Source of the DNA: Spirochaetaceae bacterium
GTDB taxonomy: Bacteria > Spirochaetota > Spirochaetia > Treponematales > Breznakiellaceae
DNA: 26,852 bases
Assembly: GCA_031255315.1 (NCBI GenBank)
Contig: JAIRSS010000256.1
Location: 1-26,852 of the forward strand
Direction: 5' to 3'
The notes under the pieces were generated by a model. That model worked only from the letters and a program-made list of their open reading frames with translations, had not been told where the DNA came from and searched no databases. Both the position numbers and the translations under genes were made by a program. Below are positions 21,215-26,852 of the stretch, one piece after another (the first letter of the stretch is position 1; the number at the start of each line of letters is the position of its first letter).

Positions 21215-22580
21215 GCGTTACGCTGTATACTTCCTTCTTCTTGCTCTAGCGCCGGTCTGCGGGGTGTGGGGAACGGTGAGCTTCAGCGGACTCAACCTGT
21301 CCGGAGACAACCGTATGCTTTTCCGGGCCGATTCGAATGCCGCCGGTTCCACCCGGCAGAGCGCTGTTTTCATTAGCCGCCTGACGGATCTTTCGCTTCA
21401 GCAAATAACCGTCTTTCCCGAAAAAATGGACCTGATTGAAAACGGCCGGACCCTCCAGATACGGAGCGCTTTCGGGGCGGTGCGGCTTCCCGTTTCCGGG
21501 GGAATCCCCCAAACGATACCCGGTTTTCCCGCGTTTGCTGACGGGGCGCCTGTATTGGGCGGACGGGTCGAAGACATGGTTGTTTCCAGCGACGGCCGGT
21601 GGATCCTCTACGTGGAGCCCGTTACCGCCGCCTATGGCAACCTCCTCATCATCAATACGGAAACAGGGGCAAGAACGCATGTTTCAGCCAATGTGGAACG
21701 GCCCGGCGCGTATTTTCCCGCGAGTTGGAGTCCCGATTCCCGGGTTTTCGTGTACAGCCGGGGAAACCGCCTCTACTACCACAGCATCAACGCCACTACA
21801 ACGTTTTCCGTGGATGAACGGTACCGCCTTATTGGAGAAGGAACCATCAGTTCTGTTTACTGGACCAGGGGCGGGGATTTTTTCTACCTAAAAGGTTCCA
21901 CCGTATACCGGATCCGGGGATCCGAACTCTTTGCCCGGACGGTGTACGCGGACTTTCTGGAAATCGGTCTGCCGGCGGGTAAAATCCCCTATGAATTCGA
22001 CTACAACTTCGACTCTTTCTGGATTGCCCCGGATTCCCGAAGCATACTCCTTTCCAAAGGCGGGCAAAATATTTTTTATTACCCCTTAGGCGTTGATGAT
22101 TATGGCCCAGCCGGAGCTTCATCCTTTCCGTACATCATGCTTCCCCGGTCAGGGTATAATCTTTCGGTTCTTTGGTCTCCCCAGGGGCAAATCACGGTAC
22201 TCGTCTCGGTTCCCGGAACAGAGGGGGCCGTCGTTACCGCCTACCGGCTGGGCGCTCAGCCAGGGGGAGGCGGCGTAGTCTTCCAAACGCTGGAATCTCC
22301 GGCAGGTTCCGAAGCGGTCCTGTCTCCCGACGGGACACGGGTTGTATTCTGGGGTGAGCGGGGTATCATCCTGTACGATTACGCTTCCTGGCGGGCCTTG
22401 CGTACTCTAAGCGCCCGTCCCGCCTACGCCTGCCTGTGGCTTGGAAATCAGGAGTTGGTTGCCGGCGACAGTTCCCGTATTGAACGGATACGGTTTGACT
22501 CCTCAGCCTCGTCAACCGCTCCTCCGCGGCGGGAGCTGATCTGCATCTCTTCCGCGGACCAGTGCGGTTTCGAGGAATGA
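21204..22580 (+). CDS. Exported beta-propeller protein (TolB/WD40-like), N-terminal part of an interrupted fusion
   Basis: The 458-residue chain begins with a signal peptide (KHKRYAVYFLLLALAPVCG; either signal peptidase I cleavage after VWG or lipidation of Cys19 is possible). It then has at least seven PD40-type blades, recognisable by phrases such as VVSSDGRWILYVEP, ASWSPDSRVFVYSRG, FWIAPDSRSILLS, VLWSPQGQITVLV and AVLSPDGTRVVFWG. It stops at a TGA (22578-22580) in the middle of what should be the next blade. The same frame stays open beyond it for another 314 codons and continues the blade (GERILAQSDGLWYVTDG). It overlaps the 68-codon gene by 11 bases. The propeller probably binds envelope glycan or protein partners; no enzyme motif is seen in this part. 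Confidence 0.85.
   Translation: MKHKRYAVYFLLLALAPVCGVWGTVSFSGLNLSGDNRMLFRADSNAAGSTRQSAVFISRLTDLSLQQITVFPEKMDLIENGRTLQIRSAFGAVRLPVSGGIPQTIPGFPAFADGAPVLGGRVEDMVVSSDGRWILYVEPVTAAYGNLLIINTETGARTHVSANVERPGAYFPASWSPDSRVFVYSRGNRLYYHSINATTTFSVDERYRLIGEGTISSVYWTRGGDFFYLKGSTVYRIRGSELFARTVYADFLEIGLPAGKIPYEFDYNFDSFWIAPDSRSILLSKGGQNIFYYPLGVDDYGPAGASSFPYIMLPRSGYNLSVLWSPQGQITVLVSVPGTEGAVVTAYRLGAQPGGGGVVFQTLESPAGSEAVLSPDGTRVVFWGERGIILYDYASWRALRTLSARPAYACLWLGNQELVAGDSSRIERIRFDSSASSTAPPRRELICISSADQCGFEE
22578..22580 (+). other. In-frame TGA interrupting the propeller-NodB fusion
   Basis: This TGA is codon 459 of a frame that is otherwise open from 21204 to 23525. Codon bias and blade pattern continue across it (QCGFEE, stop, GERILAQSDG). 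A one-base change from GGA, CGA, AGA or TGG would explain it, as would a sequencing error, readthrough or recoding. Confidence 0.8.
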
Positions 22581-23525
22581 GGAGAACGCATCCTTGCCCA
22601 ATCCGATGGGCTCTGGTACGTTACCGACGGCCGCACACCCTGGATAGAAGCGTCCAGTCCCGGGATGCGTCCTGTTTCCCAGATCTCCGGCCGTTACCGG
22701 GTCTACCTGGAACGCCAGGTTTCCGGTCCCTACGAAAATATTCCGATGATACGAAACACCGCTTCCGTTGGGACATCCCCGCTGCTTCCAGGCGGCGGTT
22801 TCCCTCTGTCATACCCTGATGACGACCCGATCCGCGAGGAAGCCCCTCCGGGTCCGGGAGAACCCATTGCCTATTCCTCCCGGCGGGACTTACGGGAAGC
22901 AGCGATCTGCTTTGACCTCTACGATGACATAACGGGATTACCCGGCGTCCTGGAGACCCTCCGGCGTTTTGGCGTTACAGCGACCTTCTTTCTTAACGGG
23001 GAATTCATACGCCGCCATCCCGCCGCAGCCCGGGATATCGTGGCGGCGGGCCATGAAGCGGCCTCCATGTTCTTCGCCCTCATCGACTTATCCGACGCCC
23101 GGTACCGTATTCAAAGCGATTTTATCACCCGGGGCCTTGCCCGGAATGAAGATGAATTCTTTACCGCTACGGGACACGAACTCAGCCTTATCTGGCACGC
23201 TCCGTACTACACGGCTTCAACCGAAATCATTGAAGCCGCTTCCCAGACAGGGTACATAACAATCGGCCGGGATGTAGACCCCATGGACTGGGTAAGCCGC
23301 GAAGACGCGGGACGAAGCGGGATGAGCCAATATTCCGCTTCGGATATGATAGACTCTATAATGGAACAAAAGCGTCCCGGCTCTATCATTCCTATACGGT
23401 TGGGCCTCCTTGCCGGAGGCCGCCCCGACTACCTCTATACCCGCCTCGGCGTACTGCTGGACGCGCTCATACAGCAGGGCTATTCTATAGCGCCTGTCTC
23501 GACGCTGCTTGAACATATACGGTAG
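22581..23525 (+). CDS. NodB-like (polysaccharide deacetylase fold) domain lacking metal ligands, C-terminal part of the fusion
   Basis: This is the in-frame continuation after the TGA; the first ATG is at 22665, without a ribosome site. The first ~45 residues complete a propeller blade and a linker (YVTDGRTPW, YRVYLERQVSGPYENIPM). The last ~220 form a NodB fold: GVLETLRRFGVTATFFLNGE, AARDIVAAGHEAASMFF, WHAPYYTASTEIIEAAS, GRDVDPMDWV. Compared with active deacetylases, TFDDG reads CFDLY, HxxxH reads MFFAL, RPPYG reads HAPYY, and the final LLH reads PIR. The metal-binding Asp and both His are thus gone. The domain is probably a non-catalytic glycan-binding module. If the TGA is real and not read through, this part may not be made at all. 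Confidence 0.75.
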   Translation, partial: GERILAQSDGLWYVTDGRTPWIEASSPGMRPVSQISGRYRVYLERQVSGPYENIPMIRNTASVGTSPLLPGGGFPLSYPDDDPIREEAPPGPGEPIAYSSRRDLREAAICFDLYDDITGLPGVLETLRRFGVTATFFLNGEFIRRHPAAARDIVAAGHEAASMFFALIDLSDARYRIQSDFITRGLARNEDEFFTATGHELSLIWHAPYYTASTEIIEAASQTGYITIGRDVDPMDWVSREDAGRSGMSQYSASDMIDSIMEQKRPGSIIPIRLGLLAGGRPDYLYTRLGVLLDALIQQGYSIAPVSTLLEHIR

Positions 23526-23559
23526 CACGGGGCGGGGCGTCATTGTAACTGTCGGGAAA

Positions 23560-24777
23560 TCAAGAGAGAGAACCCGTTACCCGGCTCGCAACCGCCTCTA
23601 TGAATTCCCAGGAATTGAGTATCTTCGCCGGTTTGGGATCCGCCAGACACGCAAGGTCGCCGGTCATGTCCCCTTCTTCTATGGCGCGTATCGCAGCGTT
23701 TTCCAGACCCCGGGCAAAGGCGGCCAGGTCTGAAAGCCCGTCAACATCCCCCCGCTTTGCCAGGGCGCCGGTCCACGCGAAAATGAGGGCGACGGGGTTG
23801 GAACTGGTCTTCTCGCCCTTCCGCCAGCGGTAGTAATGCCGCTGTATCGTCCCGTGGGCGGCCTCGTATTCCACCGCTCCAGAGGGAGACAAAAGGACGC
23901 TGGTCATCATGGCAAGGCTCCCGGCGGCGCTGGCGACCATGTCGCTCATCACATCGCCGTCATAATTCTTGCAGGCCCAGAGGAATCCGCCTTCGCCCTT
24001 GACCACCCTGGCTGCTACATCGTCTATAAGGGTATAAAAATAGGAAACCCCCGCTTTTTCACACTGGTCCTTGAATTCAGTTTCGTAAATATGGTTGAAT
24101 ATTTCTTTGAACCGCCCATCGTAGGTTTTGGAGATCGTGTCCTTGGCCGCAAACCAAATCGGGATCTTTTCATTCAGAGCGTACCTGAAACAGGATCGGG
24201 CGAAGTTGCCGATAGAGTCGTCCAGGTTGTGTATGCCCTGAACTATACCGGGGCCCTTCATATCCGCCACGGTGAGGGCGCGTTTTTCCCGGCCGTCTTC
24301 CGATGTATAGATCAATTCCACTTTACCCGGACCGGGGATGATCATTTCGGCGTTTTTATACACATCGCCGTAGGCGTGGCGCCCTATAACGATAGGCGCT
24401 TTCCAGGAGGCGATGGTGGGTTTAACGCAGGACACGGTTATAGGTTTTCTGAACACCGTGCCGTCCAGAACGGCCCGGATGGTAGCGTTAGGACTGGGAT
24501 GCAAGTTTTTCAGGCCGTACTCAGCTTTGCGGGCGGCGTTGCTGGTGATAGTCGCACATTTCACCCCCACCCCCAGACGCAGTATAGCTTCCGCGGCTCT
24601 GACGGTAACTTCGTCATTTGTAGCGTCCCGGTTTTTTAGGCCCAGGTCGTAGTATTCGGTTTTAAGGTCCACCCAGGGCAGGATGAGTTTTTCTTTTACC
24701 AGTTCCCAGAGAATTCTGGTCATCTCGTCTCCGTCCATCTCTACCAGGGGTGTTTTCATTGCGATACGCGCAGTCAT
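23560..24777 (-). CDS. icd: NADP-dependent isocitrate dehydrogenase (eukaryotic-like dimeric type)
   Basis: Oxidative decarboxylation of isocitrate to 2-oxoglutarate with NADP, cytoplasmic; in an anaerobe this would mainly feed glutamate synthesis. The 405-residue length and motifs fit the homodimeric subfamily found in eukaryotes and some bacteria: VEMDGDEMTRILW at the start, the ITSNAARKAEYGLKNLHPSPN substrate region, KAPIVIGRHAYGDVYKN, NYDGDVMSDMVASAAGSLAM with metal-binding Asp residues, and EAAHGTIQRHY with KTSSNPVAL for NADP binding. I chose the ATG at 24777 because GGAGGG stands 4 nt upstream; a TTG four codons earlier lies in that ribosome site. It is convergent with the NodB-like part, 34 bp apart, and follows the phosphodiester glycosidase gene on the same strand. 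Confidence 0.96.
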   Translation of the reverse strand: MTARIAMKTPLVEMDGDEMTRILWELVKEKLILPWVDLKTEYYDLGLKNRDATNDEVTVRAAEAILRLGVGVKCATITSNAARKAEYGLKNLHPSPNATIRAVLDGTVFRKPITVSCVKPTIASWKAPIVIGRHAYGDVYKNAEMIIPGPGKVELIYTSEDGREKRALTVADMKGPGIVQGIHNLDDSIGNFARSCFRYALNEKIPIWFAAKDTISKTYDGRFKEIFNHIYETEFKDQCEKAGVSYFYTLIDDVAARVVKGEGGFLWACKNYDGDVMSDMVASAAGSLAMMTSVLLSPSGAVEYEAAHGTIQRHYYRWRKGEKTSSNPVALIFAWTGALAKRGDVDGLSDLAAFARGLENAAIRAIEEGDMTGDLACLADPKPAKILNSWEFIEAVASRVTGSLS

Positions 24778-24885
24778 TGTTCCCTCCAAAAAATATAGTG
24801 ATTTTTACCAATATGAGTATATCCATGACCAGATAGTTTAGCTATAGCGGTTTTCCCAAAATCCCGCAGGTTGGGGCGCCGTCAA

Positions 24886-25905
24886 TTAGTTTTGGGACCC
24901 ATTCACGTATGAGGACGGTTCCTCGTCCGCGGCTGGATAAAATCCAATTCCAAGGCATAGCGCCACCGCTCTTTCCTGGCCGGGGAAACCTCCGTGACTG
25001 GGGGTGTTTAAGATTTTTACCGTATCTCGCGGAAACCGAAGGGCCAGAGCGCTGGATCCCCCGCCATCCAAGTTAAGAACATCCCGCGCCCCCAGTTGTT
25101 TAAGAATGAGCGCGGTCTCCGCTTCGGTAGCCCCCCTGTTGCCGGGGAGTCCGCCGTTAATAGCGATAAGGTACAAGGTCTTGCCCCCATTTGAAAGTCC
25201 CGCGGCGCTCCGGGCGTAGCGGGGGCCCGCCGCCTTTTGCAGGGCCCGTTCCGTCAGTTCCCCATCCCGGAGGAGGCAGTGAAATCCCCCAACAGCATAG
25301 AGAATATCCCGGGAAGACGGCTCGGCGCCAAGTTCCCCCTGGTTCACAATCGCCGCCCTTCCGTCCTGATAAAAGAGTAAGGCGTCGTAGCGAGGCGCCG
25401 GCGGGGAGATCTCTTTTCCCTCAATGACGGCGATCCCCACTACCCGCCGCTCCTCCCCTTCCCGTCTTGATGAGGGGTCAAAGGGGACTGTGTTGATCCC
25501 CGCCAAGAGGCCGTTATCCCGAACAAAACTTGAGACACGGGTGCTTAGAACATAGCCGGGCCGAAGGAATCCGGCTCCAGGACCCAACAGAATCCGCAAT
25601 ACCGGTTTTTCCTCCAAAGCAGGGGGAGTCTTTATGTCCGTATCCCCCACCAGGCGGTCTTCCATCCCGGAGTCCCTCTCGATCTTAAGAGCCCAAAATT
25701 CCAAACGGGGGGCTTCGACCTTCCCCGCAAAAACAGCGACTTCCCCCCTCGCGCTTATAGGCTGCCAACGGGGTACTATTGCAGGAATACTGGCTGCTCG
25801 TACAGGCTCAATCGAAAGATCTCCCCGCTCCCCTGGAGGAAGAGTTGAACACGCGGAAACAAGAACCAGCAGAAACCCGGCCGCCAATCGGTACATTGTT
25901 CTCAT
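24886..25905 (-). CDS. Phosphodiester glycosidase (NAGPA-like) family lipoprotein
   Basis: The 339-residue protein starts best at ATG 25905, giving a lipoprotein signal peptide (YRLAAGFLLVLVSAC) with the candidate lipidated Cys in the lipobox VSAC; a second ATG lies three codons on. The C-terminal half shows the NAGPA/DUF2233 signature: YLIAINGGLPGNRGATEAE followed by LKQLGARDVLNLDGGGSSAL. The family uncovers or cleaves sugar-phosphodiester bonds and is often found in envelope or exopolysaccharide contexts, so action on wall-linked sugars outside the membrane is likely. The specific substrate is unknown. A longer frame upstream to 26004 adds a His/Phe-rich stretch without a ribosome site and is rejected. 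It is followed by icd after about 108 bp. Confidence 0.85.
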   Translation of the reverse strand: MRTMYRLAAGFLLVLVSACSTLPPGERGDLSIEPVRAASIPAIVPRWQPISARGEVAVFAGKVEAPRLEFWALKIERDSGMEDRLVGDTDIKTPPALEEKPVLRILLGPGAGFLRPGYVLSTRVSSFVRDNGLLAGINTVPFDPSSRREGEERRVVGIAVIEGKEISPPAPRYDALLFYQDGRAAIVNQGELGAEPSSRDILYAVGGFHCLLRDGELTERALQKAAGPRYARSAAGLSNGGKTLYLIAINGGLPGNRGATEAETALILKQLGARDVLNLDGGGSSALALRFPRDTVKILNTPSHGGFPGQERAVALCLGIGFYPAADEEPSSYVNGSQN

Positions 25906-26006
25906 AGGTTTAAGATGAAATTGGTAAACCGCCAGAATAAAGAAGCGCTCATGATGAAAACAATACGGGAAATTACCGGGGTCGTGCAAGGTCCCGCGCA
26001 ACAATT

Positions 26007-26171
26007 TTACAGGGAGAAAAACGTGCCGCCATAGGGTGTGAACGGGGAATACTCACGGCGCAGCCACACGGGTTTGACGATATTAGCACACGGGCCGGTC
26101 AGACGGTCCAGCCGGAGGCTTGGGTTTGTGAACCCCTCAAAACAGTTGATGGCAGTATCTGTTATTTCATC
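26007..26171 (-). pseudogene. Possible gene relic without a start codon
   Basis: A 54-codon minus-strand frame bounded by TAA on both sides has coding-like wobble composition (mostly G or C). It reads for example FEGFTNPSLRLDRLTGPC and VKPVWLRREYSPFTPYGG near its end. It contains no ATG, GTG or TTG, so it cannot be a complete gene. It may be the C-terminal scrap of a gene cut when the insertion sequence arrived, or chance. Otherwise 25906-26301 holds no gene that I can support. Confidence 0.25.
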
Positions 26172-26301
26172 TTATTCCTTCCGAATCTTTTCGATTTGTC
26201 CACCTACCCTACCCTCCTTAAGGAATTGTAAAAAAACAACTTGACCTATTAGGAAAAAATGATACGACAGCGACATCTTAAGGAGTGGGGGTGATACCGG
26301 G

Positions 26302-26852
26302 ATGGAAGAGCGGATAAAAATGATGGTACCATTGCTCGATGAAAAGCAAAGGAGATTGTTTCTCGCGAGCGAGGCGTTGGCATATGGCCGTAGCGGAACA
26401 GCAATAGTACACCGTGTCAGCGGCGCGTCAAAAAATACGATGCGGAACAGCAATAGTACACCGTGTCAGCGGCGCGTCAAAAAATACGATAAAACGGGGT
26501 ATCAGGGAGCGCCTGGAAGGGATGGACAGAGGAGGGGGTCCGTGCTTCCGGCGGGGGAAGGCGCCTCATAGAAAAGGATCATCCTGAGGCCGTTGATAAG
26601 ATTTTGGAAACAGTAAACGCGGCAACCTATGGCAATCCGGGAAAAGTGTTGTCTTACACAACGGAAAGTTTGCGGAAACCAGCCGGGCAATTGGGTAAAA
26701 AGGGGATCGCCATGAGCTATGTGACGGTTGGCAAGATACTCGAAGCCAACGGATACAGCAAGCAGGGCAACCGAAAAATGCTCCAGGTTGGAGAGCCAAA
26801 TCCCAACAGGAACGAACAATTCGAGTACATAAACTCAAATGCGCGGGCATAT
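26302..26852 (+). pseudogene. ISAzo13-family transposase, frameshifted twice and cut by window edge
   Basis: The N-terminus (LDEKQRRLFLASEALAYGRS, then VHRVSGASKNT) is the helix-turn-helix start typical of ISAzo13-like DDE transposases. The frame is then thrown off by an exact 49-bp tandem duplication. Past it, KRGIRERLEGMDR continues in the next frame, and a second +1 shift in a GGAGGGGG tract moves the frame again to GVRASGGGRRLIEKDHPE. From there the reading is open to the window edge and very family-like: GKKGIAMSYVTVGKILEANG, then PNPNRNEQFEYINSNA. The ribosome site is GGGGGTGA about 6 nt before the ATG. The catalytic DDE residues would lie beyond the window. The copy as written cannot make a full transposase. 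Confidence 0.85.
26302..26852 (+). mobile_element. Left part of an ISAzo13-family insertion sequence
   Basis: The transposase relic marks an insertion sequence whose right end lies outside the window. The left terminal inverted repeat could not be fixed. The AT-rich 26215-26301 segment, with CTCCTTAAGG (26215-26224) and CTTAAGGAG (26277-26285), is the likeliest place for it. Confidence 0.7.
26393..26490 (+). repeat. Exact 49-bp tandem duplication in the transposase
   Basis: Bases 26393-26441 and 26442-26490 are identical over 49 bp. Because 49 is not a multiple of three, the duplication shifts the reading frame. Removing one copy restores a continuous helix-turn-helix sequence. Confidence 0.97.

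Noticed and set aside
22578..22611. Selenocysteine codon with a hairpin GCCCA-ATCCGA-TGGGC downstream of the TGA
   Set aside because: The hairpin is short, its loop lacks the GG/GU features of bacterial SECIS elements, and the residue would sit in a propeller blade with no redox motif. A nonsense change or readthrough is simpler.
24854..24897. Inverted repeat TCCCAAAA / TTTTGGGA near the end of the phosphodiester glycosidase gene
   Set aside because: The loop is 28 bases, there is no T tail on the coding strand, and the right arm is inside the coding sequence. A terminator role is not supported.
25906..26004. N-terminal extension of the phosphodiester glycosidase family protein
   Set aside because: It would put 33 non-family residues before a clear lipoprotein signal peptide and has no ribosome site.

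Overview
The window reads as a GC-rich bacterial chromosome segment, most probably from a spirochaete of the Treponema type. This is an inference from the protein repertoire, the spirochaete-style lipoprotein signal peptides and the SRP RNA-dnaX-ybaB-recR order; no rRNA or other decisive marker is present. It is almost entirely core and housekeeping DNA, with one decayed insertion sequence at the right edge. There is no CRISPR array, prophage or obvious defence island.

Layout. (1) 1-4231, minus strand: a tightly overlapped operon metG (methionyl-tRNA synthetase), a FemAB-type aminoacyl-tRNA-dependent peptidoglycan enzyme, and rnz (RNase Z, cut by the window edge). (2) 4413-7425, minus: a sugar-type ABC importer (lipoprotein binding protein plus two permeases, no ATPase) behind a good promoter. 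(3) 7426-7891: the largest stretch without a recognisable gene. (4) 7892-10471, minus: an unknown membrane protein followed by glnS. (5) 10666-14938, plus: an unknown membrane protein, the SRP RNA gene, then dnaX-ybaB-recR. (6) 14989-19174, minus: a small signal peptidase I, a class B PBP with a C-terminal PASTA-like region, and a DUF115/Maf-type protein, joined by ATGA overlaps. (7) 19217-20515, plus, divergent: a LysM/M23 envelope peptidase. (8) 20706-23525, plus: two very small genes and a long beta-propeller/NodB-like fusion split by an in-frame TGA. (9) 23560-25905, minus: NADP isocitrate dehydrogenase and a phosphodiester-glycosidase-family lipoprotein. (10) 26302 to the end, plus: an ISAzo13-family transposase broken by a 49-bp tandem duplication and a second frameshift.

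Themes. Translation (metG, glnS, rnz, SRP RNA), replication and repair (dnaX, ybaB, recR) and envelope building (FemAB, PBP, signal peptidase, M23 peptidase, NodB-like protein) dominate. The most interesting signals are regulatory or decoding-level: an A9 run in dnaX placed so that one extra A gives an immediate stop (a tau/gamma switch); a set of genes without Shine-Dalgarno sequences whose start codons sit 6-10 nt behind a -10 box (candidate leaderless mRNAs); a six-codon leader ORF feeding the M23 gene by an ATGA overlap; a duplicated SRP-RNA 3' end used as an upstream terminator; and the TGA-interrupted propeller protein, whose NodB domain has lost its metal ligands.
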